Assembly (NCBI GenBank): GCA_010093605.1
Contig: MU004190.1
Span: 372,001 to 436,000 of the forward strand
Length of the DNA: 64,000 bases
Source: Lophium mytilinum
Taxonomy: Eukaryota > Ascomycota > Dothideomycetes > Mytilinidiales > Mytilinidiaceae
Reading direction: 5' to 3'
Position numbers and translations under genes: made by a program. This document shows positions 1 to 14,480 of the stretch, one piece after another. The stretch's first letter is position 1. Each line of letters begins with the position of its first letter. Under the pieces are notes generated by a model. That model made no database searches. It saw only the letters and a list, made by a program, of their open reading frames with translations, and was not told the origin of the DNA.

Positions 1-3000
1 CATTTTAATATTATTCTTAACGGGCTTAAGTATAGTAAAATTAATAATAGCCTTATAACTTAATACTATTACCTTAAAGAAATACTATATATAGACCTTA
101 CTAAATATATTAACTTTAGTTTATTAACCTAGTACTAGGTAAAAGATAATATTCTATATAAGGACCGTTATTATATTTAATATAAAAAACGGGCTAATAA
201 AGAGCTCCTTACTATATAGATCTTAGCACGCCGCTTAAATAATGTACACGCGTAGAATAGCTATTATAACTCTAACTGCGCCCGGCGGAAAGTATCTACT
301 ACTAAGACTAATAACTATATTATAGTTAAGAAGACTACTACTATCCCGCTGCTAAGCGTTCTACTACACGTCCGCCTGCGTCTTAGTAAGAAAGAACGCT
401 GCTTTAGCTACTTTAAGAAGAACTACCGCGCCGGTAACTTTAAATATACTATAGCTAGAAAGACTATATTAAAGGCTTAGCGTAATAAGCGCCTTACTAC
501 TGCTAGCATTAATAGTATAGAACTTAATGCTTTTAATTATAGTAGTAATTAGGAGTATTAATATAAGTATAAATGCGAGAATAACTAAGGCTAAGATAAT
601 AATAATAATAAGGCTATCTATTCTAACGGCTTAGAAAATGCTTAATCTCTAATAAAAGTTATTATTAGAGATAGTTAGAAGATATACTAGCTTAAGCTCT
701 TACACGTATCTAAGAGCTTAAGCTACCCCCTCTAAAACCCCCTAATATTAAACTTTTAGCTTGCGCTATTAGACTTGCCCTATTATTAAGTAAATAGATA
801 GACTTTAACTATAGAATTAAGACTTTAACTAGAATAGTTAAATCTATAGTTCTTATAGACTCTAGATATAGCGGATTTATATTTATTTCTATAATCTTTA
901 TAAAATACTATAACCTTAACGTCTATAAGGCTACTCCGCGTAATATTAAACTGCTAAATAGTTCCACCTTAGTTATTAATAAAGTAGCTAAAGTTACTAT
1001 GCAGATTAAAGGACACTATAATAAATTCTAGGCCCTTATCTATAATCTTAAAGGCTATAATATTATTTTTAGTATAGGCTAGCTTATAATGTATAATGCC
1101 TATATAAAATTTAGTACCTAGATAATATAACTAGACTTAGATTACTGCTATTTTTAGTGCCTAGTTAATTATAAACTAGTCTATATCTAGTCTAAAGACC
1201 CTATTACCTGCACTAGTAAACGCCTATTCTAGTAGAAGCTTAATACCTAACTTACTACTTTTAAAGCACTTAATATTAATATAGTATCTAGTAATAAATA
1301 TTTATATAATGCCTAGTAATTACTAGAGAAAGATACTATCTATATATAGCCTAAACACTTTAAGTTAGCGCTTACTAATAAGAAAGCTAAAGCATAGGCG
1401 CGCGCTAAAGGGCGCCCGTATAAATTAGGTAATGTTGTCTTAGGTCTAGCTAATTTTACTAATAACCTAGCGGCTATTAGCCTCTATATAATATTAAAAG
1501 ACAACTAATATAAATTTTTTAAGAAGATGGAGCGCAAACTAATAACCCGCAATAAATTTAAAGCATTAGTACCTATAGAATATTATAGCTTCCTTAATAT
1601 ATAGAATCTAAAGAAAGCTAATAAGCTACTACTGCGCCGTAAAGCTAAAGATGGCATAGATATTAATTACTATATTAATATTAAACCTAGTAGTAAAGCT
1701 CTAGCTTAAAAGGTATATAGCCTTTTATGCGATAAGATATTAGTTATTAAAATCTTTATTAATAAAATGTATAGAAAAGGCTATATTAGAAAAAGTAATA
1801 GCTAATACGCTATACCTATTATTATTATCTATAAACTAGAAGAAGGCCTCCGCATTTATATAGACTATTAAGGTCTTAATACTATTATAATTAAAGCTTA
1901 TAACATTCCGCCGGCTATAAAAGACACCCTCGCGCTATTAAAATACGCTAGATATTATATAAAGTTTAATATTATAGCCGCTTTTAACGCTATTAAAATG
2001 CAAGAAGGAGATAAGAAATACACGGCTTTTCTTACAAGATATGGCCTGTTTAAATTTACTATTCTACCTTTTAGCTTATATAATGCGCTAGTAATATTTT
2101 AAGCCTTTATTAATAATGTACTCTTAGAATATTTAGATAACTTCTATACTACCTATCTTAATAACATTCTTATTTTTAGCAATATACTTAAGGAATATAT
2201 TAGTTACATTAAAAAAGTCCTCTAGCGGCTTTATAAAGCAGGCCTGTTCCTTAATATTACTAAATGTAAATTCTATAAATAGGAAGTTAAGTACTTAGGC
2301 GTTATTATTAGTATTAACAGTCTTAAAATAGATCTAGCTAAGGTTAAGATAGTTATTAACTAGCTATAGCTATAGAACCTCTATAATGTATAAGCCTTTC
2401 TAGGTTTCTATAACTTCTACTAGTAATTTATTATTACCTACTTTAATATTATAGGGCCCCTTATAAGACTTACTAGGGCTAAAGTCTATAAGTAGTTTGC
2501 CTTTCTATAGTAGAAAGAAAGTTTAGAAGATTTCTCCTTTAAATAAATAAAGTAAGCGTTTATTAACGCTTCTTAGATAGCTTATTTTAATCTAGACCTA
2601 GAAATATAGATAGAATATAATGCATCTAATACTATTATAGCTACTATACTATCTTAAATGCAAGCTAATAGTGTTCTCTATTCTATCGCGTTTATATTAT
2701 ATTAAATAAGTTTAGCCTAGCTTAACTATTAGATCTATAATAAAGAACTACTAGCAATTATACACGCTTTTAAAGAATAGCGTACTAAGCTCGCTAGTTA
2801 TAGCTACGGTAATTCTATTAAAGTTCTCTTAGATTACTAAACCCTGCAATACTTTATAGAAACTAAGCAGCTTAACTAATAATAGGCTAGATAGGCTAAA
2901 TTCCTCTTTAAGTTTAACTTCCGCATTACTTATAGACCAGGTAAGGATAATAGAAAGGCTAATTTACTAACTAGACGCCTAGGCAATATACTAGATAAGA

Positions 3001-5000
3001 ATAATAAGCGCTATAAGATTTAGTAATAGACTATTTTTAAGAACTATAACCTAAAACTAGAAATGCGTTACACTATTAAACTAGCTTATATTATAACTAA
3101 TAGTGTTATCTATAATGTAGTTTCTCTTACAGCAATATTATATAACCTTAGTAAAGTAGAACTTAATTAGGGGGAGTCTTAGAGTAACCTTAATAAAGAA
3201 CTATAGAAGTTACTAACGCAGGGGGAGTTATAGAGTAACCCTACTAATAGTGCTATAGAGTAAGATATACTAGATTATATATAAGAAGAACTATAGAAAT
3301 AAGATATTATAGATTATATATAGAAGGCCCTTATTAATAATACTATTAGCAACACTATTAAAGACGCTATTAGAGCTAAGCTACGCCGCTTACCTATAGA
3401 CATTATAAAAAACTATAGCGTTAAGCTTAAACTCTATAATTATATAGTCTATAATAGCCTTATTTTTATTTAAAAGAACCGCCTCTATATTTCTATAAAG
3501 AAGGAACTCTAGTTAGCTATTATTAAGAGCCTTTATAAGCTACTACTAGTTAGCCACGGTAGAACTATATCTACCTATAACCGGGTCTTAATATACTACT
3601 TTTAGCTATAAATAACTTCTAATATTAACTATTATATTAAGGCCTGCTAACTATATAACTACATTAAGTACGCATGCAATATAAAGTAGGGCTTCCTTAA
3701 ACTACTACTAATTTCTAAATAATACTAGACTAATCTTATAGTTAACTTTATTAGCCTACTACCTAAATATATATAGTTTAGATAAGACTACTAATATATT
3801 ATAGTAGTTATTAATAGACTCTCTAAAATGCGCAAATTTATTCTAATAGTAATAATAGACGCTAAGAAAGTAGCATAAGCCTTTCTAGAATAGGTCTAGC
3901 GTACTAAAGAATACCTAGAGTCTATTATATCTAATCGCGGATTATAATTTATATTAATCTTCTAGTCCCACCTATATAAATATATTAAAATAAAACTAAA
4001 GCTATCTACTACTTTCTATCTAGAGATAGATAGATAAATAGAAATCGCTAATATAGGCCTAAAGTAATACCTTAGAGCATATATTAACTACTAGTAAGAT
4101 AATTAGTATAACTTTCTTACTATTACTAAATTTAAGGCTAACTTATTAAAGAACGCCTCTACTAGAGTAGCGCTATTTATAGCTACTAAAGGCTATATTT
4201 CTAGCGTAGGCACTATACTAACTATATAGCTGCCTAATAACGCGAACGCGCTAATAGTCTATCTTATAAAGCTTATAGATAAATTTATTACTAGAATAGA
4301 TAAGCTTTACGCGTTTCTCTATATAGAGATTAAATAGGCCTAAGCTAAGTAAAAGAAATACACTAATATAGGATAATAACTAGCTTATATATATTATCTA
4401 GGTAATTAAGTTATACTTAATAGGCAGTTTATTAAAATAAACCGCCTAAATAAGAAACTTAACTTTAAAAAGCTAGGCCCCTTTAAAGTCCTTAAGAGCT
4501 ATAAAAACGGCAGCGCCTATAAGCTTAACTTATCTAAAGGTATAGAGAATTTATACCCGGTGTTCTATTCTTAGCTTCTTTATCTAGCTAACGCTGTTCC
4601 TATAAAAGGATAATATAATTCTAAGCCTCTATCTATTTAGACTATACCTATATACTAGAAAGGCAATGCAGAGGAAGTTATTAATTACCGCCTAGATAGA
4701 AGACGCCTTAATCTAACTACTAGTAAAAGGGGCATGCTCTAGTATAAGATTAAGTTTATTAGATAGAATAATAAACCCTAATAGAATAACTATAATTACG
4801 CTAATAGTTATTTATATCTTATAGTAGACTTTTACTATTACTACCCTAAGAAGCTAGGTTCTTACCTATTATTTAAACTACTATTAAACTAGAAACTAAC
4901 CTTAGCTACTATTCTTACTACTATAGACCTCCGCATAACTAATGCTATAGAAGCTACGTAATTTAATTACTAGACTAGCGGTTAAATTAATTTATTAAGG
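1..5000 (+). mobile_element. Ty3/gypsy LTR retrotransposon fossil 1 (pol; left end outside the window)
   Basis: A plus-strand gypsy-type polyprotein can be followed in translation: a short Cys/His zinc-knuckle-like patch near 390-470, an aspartic-protease-like stretch near 840-1,140, reverse transcriptase about 1,730-2,450, RNase H about 2,560-3,000, integrase about 3,470-4,300, and an integrase-tail/chromodomain-like part about 4,420-4,740. The order protease-RT-RNaseH-integrase identifies Ty3/gypsy (Metaviridae). It is an old RIP-mutated copy with dozens of breaks and clearly inactive. The 5' LTR and most of gag lie left of the window. Confidence 0.85.
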
Positions 5001-5395
5001 AGGCCTAACCGCGGATGTACATAATAATTAATATAATATAATAGTGTAAATTATTATAAGTATCTAGTAGCAGGCTAGCAGCTATAAAGGCTATATAGCT
5101 CCTTATAGCCCTATTATAGCCGGCCCTAGTCTAGATAAATAAGGCTACCTATAGTAATACTATATATAGTAATACTATATATAGCTATACTACTATACTA
5201 AAAATAGTAAGGCTATATAAAAATAGAAAGAATAAATAATCCTCTATAAATTAGTCTATTTTCTTTATTTACTTATAACTAAAATATAATTAGGTACTTA
5301 TTTAATAGATATTTAAAGCGGTTATAGATACTCTAGTATAGAAAGGACTCTCTCTTATAAAAGCTTTAATTAGGGGCTTCTTTAGAGGGGGGAGA

Positions 5396-5610
5396 TATAT
5401 TATAGCTATATAATTGCGCATAATATATAACTAGAGGTTATATAATAGAGGCTCTATAGAACGGGTAAATATTACTCTACCCTTTAAGTTATTATAATAT
5501 CTATTCTAGAAACCTCTTTCTCTCTTATATTTATCTTTTATTAATATTAATACTATTTAATCTAATAATTCTAATACTCTAACCTTAAGCCCTAATAAGA
5601 TATACTAACA
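5396..5610 (+). repeat. Probable LTR remnant
   Basis: A G-rich run at about 5,382-5,394 looks like a polypurine tract. It is followed by about 215 bp with LTR-like character, ending in CT-rich and AT-rich sequence before a new gag-like reading begins near 5,640. It may be the 3' LTR of the gypsy element whose pol tail lies at about 5,270-5,390. I did not find a partner copy in the window, so the call rests on position and the purine tract only. Confidence 0.35.
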
Positions 5611-8600
5611 TCTAGATATATGTCTATAGAATAGACTTCTACTAATAAAGAGATAGTACGCCCTAATATAGGTAACTTTATACCTTAATAATAGGTATAT
5701 ATTATAGCTATTATATAATAGGCCCTTTAGGCTTTTAACTTTCTATAGCCGGCTCTAGGCCCCCTAGGCCCCCTAGGCGCTTCTAGCGCTTCTAGCGCTT
5801 ATAGTAACTAGGGTCCTCCGGGCGCTAATACTAAGAATAGAGGCGGCGGTAATAGAGGCTTCTAAAACTAAAAGATTAGTTACTTCTAGCCTAATCTTAA
5901 AGACTCCCTTAGTAAAGGTAATATAGTCTACTTAGAAAGTAATATATATATCTATAATATCTATATATTTATAGACTATATTAAGAACGTAGCCTAGCTA
6001 TAGTTAGAGAACTAGGTTAAGTTATAACTCTCTTAGTACTTATAAGGGAGTGCTCTTAGCTAGTACACGTTAGCCCTTACTAAAATTAAGAAGATAGAGC
6101 TTTATTACGCTACCCTTTTAAAAGAATAGTATAGTATACTAATTTATTAATTTAAAGAGCCGTTAACCTAGTCTCTTAGTAAGCTAACTACTATAACCTA
6201 TACTTTCTAAAATATAAAGAGTTACTATAGTATCTCTATATATATCTTTAACGTGCTATATAGTATAAAAGTGTTAAATATTAACTCTAAGAATAGCTCT
6301 TAGAACGGCCTCTTCTTTACTTAGAAGGGTATTAATCTACTTCTTAGAAATAGGCTTATAGCCTCTATAGAGAATACTTTTATCTATAACTTTATATAGT
6401 TATTAGAAGCCTAATAAAATAACTAGAGAGACTTAGCTAACGTCTATCTATATAATAAGATATAGTCTTAAATATAAGTTATAATATCCGCAATAAAAGG
6501 TTAGTATAACTTCTTTAATTCTAGATATAATTTCTAGGTATCTATCCCCTATAGAAACGGCTTTAGTAGAGGCGCTAGTAGTTTTAGCTATAGCTATAGT
6601 AACTATATACTCTATAGAAACCGCTATAATAATTATTAAATAGCTACTTATGCCTTATAATAGCTAAATATAAATAACCTATAGAAGTAATAAGCTCTAC
6701 TACCTCTACCTCTATAATAACCCCTTATAATTATAAGCGGCAACATACTATAGCGCTAGAACCTTAGCAGATCTGTAAGCTTAGGCGTAAACTAGTAACC
6801 TTTTAGAGGAGGCCGTCCGGGCTTCTAGTAATAGCCCCTTCGCCCCTTTTAGTAGTCCTACTTTAGTAACGCTAATAACTAAGTTTTCTAGAAAGGCTAT
6901 TAAATAGCTGTTAAAGAGATATACTTATATCTTAGCCTAGTAGAGCCCCACGTTATTAATAATAATAACCCCGCTAAATATAAGAAAGCTTCTAAGCCTA
7001 AAGAAGCTACTGCCGGGTTTATAGATATTATATATATTAACTCTAGCTATACTATAATATTACTAGCTATTCTATAGCTATATTATAGCTATAGAACCTA
7101 TATAAAGAACTTCCCCTTATAAAACTATTTATTTATTTATATATATAGTAAGTACCGGCCTATAATAAAGGCCTCTAGGAAGTTCTTATTATAAGCCTCT
7201 AAGAAGCCCGCGTTATAGCTAACTAAGGCGCTTACTTCCCCTCTAAAGTTAGACGCCGGCCTACTATAAAATAGCTATATAGCCTTCTCTTCTATTAAGA
7301 CTCTAGAGTAACCTATTAAGACTCTAGAAGCCCCTATTATAATCTTATTATTAGCTATATTAACTTTTTAAGAACCTATTATAATTAGCTCTTACGTATC
7401 TATTCCTCTTAGTACAGGCTATAACTTCTAAAAGTAGTACTATATTACTATCTAGGCTAGCCTTATAAGAGGCGGTATAAAGAACGCTCTTAATAGTATC
7501 TACCTAGACTCTAGAAATACTATAATACTTATTAATAAGGCCTTTTTAGGTTACTAGAATTTTAAGGCTAATATTAAGACTATAGATGCTCCTATTATAG
7601 TTAGAGAAGTTAGAAATAAGCTTATACTATTAATAGCGTTCGCGGTAATAGAGCTATTTATACCCGGGCTTACTAATATAAGTAATAGAAAGCTAGCTAT
7701 TACGCATTTAAAGTTTAAGGCGCACGTTATTAACGCCCTTAAAGTAAATTTACTTCTAGGCTCTAATATTATAGTTCTATATAGTATAGTTATTAACTTT
7801 ATAAGTAAGTAACTATAAATCTATAAGTGCGGTAACTTCTATACGCCTATTATAGTAAAAGTAAAGAAGGGTATATAAGGCGTTAGAAGAACTATTAAAT
7901 TAAAGGTATAGGTTATAGTACCTAGAAATATAGTACTATAAGTACCTATCTTAATTAAGAAATAGTATAACCTGCCGCGAAACTATAATTATAGCTTCCT
8001 TCCCTAATTTAGGTCTCTAAGGCTTAGAGATAGTAGAGAAGTATACGCCTATATTACTAACGCTAATATAATATTTATTTATATCTATAATATAAACCTA
8101 GAACCTACTATTATCTTATAGAATATATAGTTAGGCGTTCTTATAGACTATTCTAAAGAGGGCGCCTATTAAGTAGATATTAATTACGCCCTTATAGCTA
8201 CTCGCCCTCTACTAATTTATAGTCTTAGCGTTTAAAACGTTAAAAACTAGTAATATAACTTATATAATAATATTATTAAGAGCTAAAACTCTATATATAT
8301 TCGCGAGACATAAAGTTCTACTAGGATAATAGCTTCTACAGCGTTGCGGCCTTCTATAACTACATCGCCCTCTATAATACTAGCATCTTTAATAATATAT
8401 TCTTCTATAGCGCTACTATTTATAATATTATTCTTAATAATACTATTTCTTATAAAGCCGTTCTCTATAACGCTATCTACCCCGGCGTCTCTATTAATGC
8501 GCCCTTCTATAGCGCCGCCTTCTACAGCGCTATCCTCTACGTTACTATCTATAACTTACCTATTTAAATATTAAGAAGCCTTTAGCGTTACCTTATAGGG

Positions 8601-11190
8601 AGACGCTAATATAGCGGCATAGCTTAATTAAGTTATTTTTAATAAGCTATCTCTCTTTATAAATAATAGAAAGATAGTTAATCTACCTAAAGATTAATAG
8701 CTCTAAATCCCGCTTATAAATAACTAGAATACTACTAGTATAAAGCTAGCTTACTAGGTCTACCCCCTCGGGCCTAAGAAGAAGGCTATTATTAATAAGC
8801 AGTTTAATAAGCTATATTAATAAGGCCGTATAGAATAGGTAAATAAACCTATACCTTTTAGCTTTCTAGTATTTATTATATAGAAAACGGTCGTTATAAA
8901 TAACCCTAATAGCTTATTAACCTAGATTCTAGTTTAGAAAGGCAGGGTTGTTATTAATATTCGTGGGTTAAATAAAGTAACTACTCTAGATACCTATCTA
9001 ATACTATTATAGACTAATATTACCTCTATAGTTATAGGCGCCTAATATATATCTATCTATAACGCCGCGTTATTCTTCTATTAGTAGTAAGTAGTAATAA
9101 AGAACTGCCTAAAGCTTATTATAGTTACTTACTATAGCTAAGAATATTTTAACGTTGCCGTCTAGGGCTATAGAAATAGCCCGCCCTATATCTAGTAATA
9201 GATTAATTAGATTCTATAGACTTATAGGCTTCTAAACTTTACTAGAGTATATATAGATAATATTATAATCTTTAGTAGAAGTCTAGATAAGTATATTAAA
9301 TACCTCTATTATATATTTTAGACGCTTAGCTTATATAAGATTATACTCTTACTATCTAAATTCTTTCTTAGGTACCCGTTAATTATACTTCTAGAATAGA
9401 AGGTTAATAGCTTTAGACTTATAACTACTAAGAAGAAGCTATTAGCTATTTATAGCCTTTACTTCTCTAAAATCTTAATAGATCTAGAAATATATCTTAG
9501 TATAACTAGCTAGTTCTACTTAAAGATTCTATACTACGCTAAGCTTATAAAGCCCTTATAAGATCTAAAGATAGCTATATTAAAGGGAGCTCTAAAATTA
9601 GAATATGCATGCGCCTACTATATAAAGACGTCCCGCATTAAACCGCTATTTATATCTAAGTAGTATATATTCTATAAAGCTATATAGAGGGAGTTTAGCA
9701 ACCCTAAAATAACTATATACTTTTCCCCTAAGAGACTACTATTTATAGACGTTAACGCCTTTAAAAAGAGAGGCTTTAGGGTTATTATCTATTATATTAA
9801 GGATAACCTAAAGCTAGAGGCTATTACTAAAGTTAATAGCGCCTAGATAGAGCCTATACTCTTTCTTAGTAAGGTTCTATTACTAGCTAAGTATAACTAC
9901 TAGCCTATAGAGTTAGAGGTTGCATGCCTTATATAGGTAATTTAACGCGTGCACCACCTTATTAACTTAATAGATTATTCTCTAACTATAGTATTTATAG
10001 ACTACGCCGCTACGGCCGGGATTACTAGGCAGACCTTATTAACGTCTTTATCTATTAATTACCTAAATACTAGGCTAATCTAGGCGTTATAATACTTATT
10101 ATAGTTCTAACTTAATATATACTATAAGCTAGAAAAGTAAAATATAGTACCTAACGCCTTATCGCGGCTAGCGGCTGTAGATAAGACGTCCGCGACTAAT
10201 ACCTTAGAAGAGCTCTTAATAAGTAATATAGATATCCCCGCCTAAAATATAGATATCTTTATCTATAATATAAATATAGTAGTTCTTAAGCCTAGGTACT
10301 ATAATAAGCTAATCTACGCCTATAGTACTAATAAGTAATAGGCTAGCTTAGCTATCTCTAAAGCTAACAGCGCGCTCTTTATCTACTCTAATAACCTTAT
10401 CTACTATATTAACCTATTTAATAGTTGCCGGCGCCTATATATTCTATAGTTTCTAGAAGGTAATATCTTTAAGCTTAATTATAATAAGCGCGCCTATAAT
10501 AGCTTCTATAGAATATATAAATATATTTATTAGAACTTCTTTATCTATAAGCTTGCCTAACGCCTGCGCCTATATATTAACTACTATTAGCTATACTAAA
10601 TAACTTAAATGCTATACTACTAACCTTATAGGTTACTAAAGTCTATATAGACGCCGTCTATACTATTTTATATAGTTATATTAGACTTTATTATTAGCCT
10701 TCTAGCTACCCCTTAAAGCTTTAACGCCTTTCTCTCTATTATCTACTACTTCTTTAAGGCGGTTATACTAGCGCCGGGCAAGAATATATATATAGGTAAG
10801 AAATAGGCTAACGCCTTCTACCTTTATTAGGTTCTATAATTTAGTGTACCTTTTACTATAATTATAGATTATAATAAGAAGTTCTTATCTATATTTTAGA
10901 GGGCCCTATTCTAGAAATAAGGTATAAAGATAATACTCTTAATAGCCTATTACCTCTAGAGTAATAGATAGTTAGAATATATAAACTAGATAGCTAAAAT
11001 TACTCTTAGGTTCTACCTATTAAGCCTAGATATAGATAGAGACTAGGTTAGTTTCTTACCTATTCTTTAGTTTATTATAAATAATAGCGCGTATAAGGCT
11101 ATTAGTAACTAGAGCCTATATAAGGTTATCTACGGCCAACGCCTTAATAAGAGGCTTAACGCGGTTAATAATAAAGCGCCGTAACTCCCT

Positions 11191-11300
11191 ATTAAGACTC
11201 TAGAACTACTTATTAAGACTCTAGAACTTTTTATTAAGACTTTAGAACTCTCTATTAAGACTCTAGAACTACCTAGTAAGACTCTAGGGTAACCTATTAA
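11191..11300 (+). repeat. 21-bp tandem array in the integrase tail of fossil 2
   Basis: Five to six imperfect copies of a 21-bp unit (ATTAAGACTCTAGAACT plus four bases) start at 11,191, 11,212, 11,233, 11,254, 11,275 and 11,296. Because 21 is a multiple of three, it reads as a seven-residue IKTLELP-like repeat in the pol frame. Two related copies also occur near 7,290-7,335. Confidence 0.9.
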
Positions 11301-11942
11301 TGCTATAGCCTTTAATAATATTGCTGCAGCTAAGCTATATACTGCACGCTGCGCCGCTAGGTAGAAAGCTACTAATATAATTACTTTTATATAAGCCTAT
11401 ATAAAGCTAAGGTATAATATAAGCTATAAACCTTTAGTTCTTATATTTAGTAACCTTATATATCTATGCCTGTATAAGGGCTATAGCGTTCTAGAAGCTA
11501 ATAGAAAGTTTAGATAATAGTATATTAGGCCTTTTATAGTTATATAGGCTATTAGCGCGCAGGCCTATAAACTAGAACTACTATCTTATTTTTAAATACA
11601 CCCGGTTATTTTAATTAAATAACTTAAGCCTACTTCCGCTAATAACTCTTTTAGACGCCCGCGTCTAGTACACCCTCCGGCGGTTAAGGATAAATATAAT
11701 AATAATAACTCCGCCTACTTTAAGGTCTATAGGCTCTTAGATAGACGGGTCTATTACTATAGTTAAGTATAAACTATATATATAGAGTACCTTATAAGCT
11801 AGAAGAGCTATAGTATTAAAGATAATAAGTAGGTTTAATATAATAATATTAATAAGAACCTTATAGACGCTTATAACGCCGCGTATATCTAACCTTTAGC
11901 AGTTTTAAATATTATAGACTCTATCTATTACTACTACGCTAC

Positions 11943-12009
11943 TATTATTTACTAGGCCGCTTTACTAGGCCGCTATTATTTACTAGGCCGCTATTATTTA
12001 CTAGGCCGC
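11943..12009 (+). repeat. 18-bp tandem array
   Basis: Three full copies of TATTATTTACTAGGCCGC (11,943, 11,974 and 11,992) and one 13-bp partial copy (11,961) lie at the 3' end of the fossil 2 pol region. Full copies are identical although the surrounding DNA is strongly mutated. Confidence 0.92.
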
Positions 12010-14480
12010 CTCTTTACTGCCTTAGCTATTATAACTTCTTATATATAAGAAGCCGTCTACTTCTATAGCTTTTATAAAGACGTTAATTATAAAGCTATTA
12101 ACTTTAATAACTTCTATAACTTCTAAAATTTACTTAGAAGCCCTCTATCCTTTATAAGCTATTATGCTATATTATTATTTATAAGCCTCTAGATTACTAA
12201 ATCTTAGATATTTATTAGTACTAGTTATTAAGGGTAATAATATCTTTTAGTATAGGTAATTATTATAGGTTTATATAGATAACTACTTATTAGAGCTATA
12301 TATACTATATAGCACGTAATAGACGCCTATATATAAAATATTAGACGCCGGCGTTAGATACGCCGACGCTGTACAGCCCTTAAGGCTGCGCCTACTAGCT
12401 AGCTAATAAGATAACCTTTATAACCTCTACTTTTATACTAGTTATAGTAGTTAACGCTATAGTTTAATAGGGCTAGAAGATAAGGGTATTATACTTCTTA
12501 GCCTGCTAGAAGGCTATATTTTATATATCTATAGTATAGATATATTATATAAAGTTATTAAAGTAATTATATATTACGCTATTAACTAGTTTAGATTATA
12601 GGTAGGGCGTAAGGCGTGTTTTAAATTAGTAGATAAGCTTAGCTAGCCCTTAGTTAAGGTTGCTAATAATATTAAGAAAGTAGTTATAAAAGGTTATAAA
12701 TAAGTTATTATCTATATAGAGAGTCTTAAGTTATATTAGTATCTTAGCCTTAATATTATATTTACTATAGCTATTATTAAGAAAGTAGAGGGCGTTAGTC
12801 TTATTATAGATAATTTAATTATAGCGCTATACCTAGATATGCTTAAAGGGTCCGCCTAATAAAACACTCTTAATATAGTTAAGCTTATAGCTATCTATCT
12901 CTTTAGAAAAGGCGTAGTAAATCTTAGTAAGAACTTTACTACGCTAGATTAGATATACGTCTAGGTCCTCTCTATTAAATATAACTAGGTCCGGCTAGCA
13001 GTAGTTATACTAGTAGGACGCTAATAATAGTAGCTAAGTATAGGGTAGAGTATAGCTATTATAGTAGCTATTATTATAATATTAGTTATCTAAACGCTTA
13101 TTATATAGAGATATAGAGCGGCGGGCTTAGTTACTACTACTATAGAGATTTATATTTAGAGTAGAAGAAGTATATCTAGGCTTTATATAGCTATAGCTAT
13201 TATAACTATAGTTATTAGGCCTACCTAGTAGTTATTCTCTAGTCCCGCCGTTTATCCGCTAATAGTTAATATTATTATCGCGCCGCTTATTATTATTAAA
13301 ATAAACGGGCCCTTTAGATATTATCTTAGTAGGCTTAGACTATTATTATTATTAGAGCTTATATATATAAGCCTAGGCAGCCTAAAGGCTAAGCTTAAAA
13401 TTATTAAGCTAGATCTTTAGGTCTATAATAATCTTATCTATATTATTAAACTACTTATAGAGGTTTATAGATATATTCTTCTATTTCTCTAAGCCGGCGC
13501 CGTAGTTATTAATATAGATATTAGTACTCTTAACTAGAGGGCGTAGTAGTTTAAAGGCTTTAAGCGGCTTAGAATTTACCTATTAATAGAACTTAAATAA
13601 GTTCTAGAATATAGTACCTTCTAGCTTTATAGTTAGGTTCTTAATATTATATAAGTTTAGAAGAAGGTTAAAGGTAATAGGGCTCTCTATAATCTAGAAG
13701 TCTATACTAATAGTATAGAAGTTCTAGGTATTAAGGGCCTCTGCTATAGCTATATTAAGTAGCTTACTAATGCGCTTACGCTACTTAGTAAGACAGTTTT
13801 ATTAATTCTTTATATATAAGGCTAAGCAGTTAAGGTCTACTTATAGTATCTTTTTATCTACTTTCTTAAAGATGTCGCCCTAAGTATAGTCCTATATTTT
13901 ATTAATATTCTAGTAACTAACCTCCCCCTTACCTTATAAAATATTAGAGTTATAGAGTTACTTACTAGGCGTATTAATATAGTTAGTTATACCTAGTTAT
14001 TTATAGTAAGGCCTAGGCTTTATATAGTATAGAAAATAAGAAGAGAGTATTAGAGTAATTAAGTAAGTAAGTAAGTAAGAAAAAAAAATATATTAGTTTT
14101 AAAGTTAGTAATTAAGTAACTATATAGCTAAATCTTAAAGCTAGTAATAGTATCTATATAGGTGCGCGCGTATATAGTAGTATAGCTATATAAAAAAAAA
14201 TTAAGGTTTCTATATTTCTATATTTCTAGGTTTTAAAGAATAATATAACCTAGTATTAGGTTTATAGCTAAGAAAAGAGTTATATTACTATTAATAAGGT
14301 TATATAGAGAGGAGAGAGGCTCTAGCTATAGGCCTACTATATAGTTAAGTGCGCGCCGGTAGAACCCTAGGCGCCGGTAGAACTCTAGGCGCTAGAAGAA
14401 CTCTTAGCCTAGAGATTATATAACATCTATATATATAATAACCTCTAGCCTTAATTACTACTAAGAGAATACTAAGAAAT
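12010..14480. other. RIP-mutated repeat DNA, family not recognised
   Basis: About 2.5 kb of AT-rich sequence between two gypsy fossils. A fairly long plus-strand reading at about 12,620-14,020 is rich in Leu, Ile and Tyr but matches no family I can name. It could be an extra 3' open frame of fossil 2, a piece of another element, or 3' LTR plus flank. A short GTAA microsatellite lies near 14,063-14,080, and related GCGCCGGTAGAA-type words lie near 14,350-14,400. Confidence 0.5.

Larger units (their letters stand above)
5640..12010 (+). mobile_element. Ty3/gypsy chromovirus fossil 2 (gag-pol-chromodomain)
   Basis: Plus-strand gypsy element of a different lineage from fossil 1. In translation: a long Gag-like region 5,640-7,000 rich in Gln/Asn/Ser, protease-like region about 7,400-7,900, reverse transcriptase about 8,760-9,560 (a GRVVINIRGLNK-like block, then a YIDNIIIFS-like catalytic motif), RNase H about 9,700-9,960, integrase about 10,500-11,150, a GPY/F-like tail, and a chromodomain-like segment about 11,715-11,890. 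Integrase plus chromodomain marks a chromovirus. Old, heavily RIP-mutated and inactive. The in-frame repeat arrays near its 3' end are listed separately. Confidence 0.85.

Noticed and set aside
8344-8574. 76-codon hydrophobic plus-strand frame
   Set aside because: Lies inside fossil 2, is low-complexity (Ser/Ile/Leu from TCT/ATA repeats) and has no domain; a chance frame in RIP-mutated DNA.
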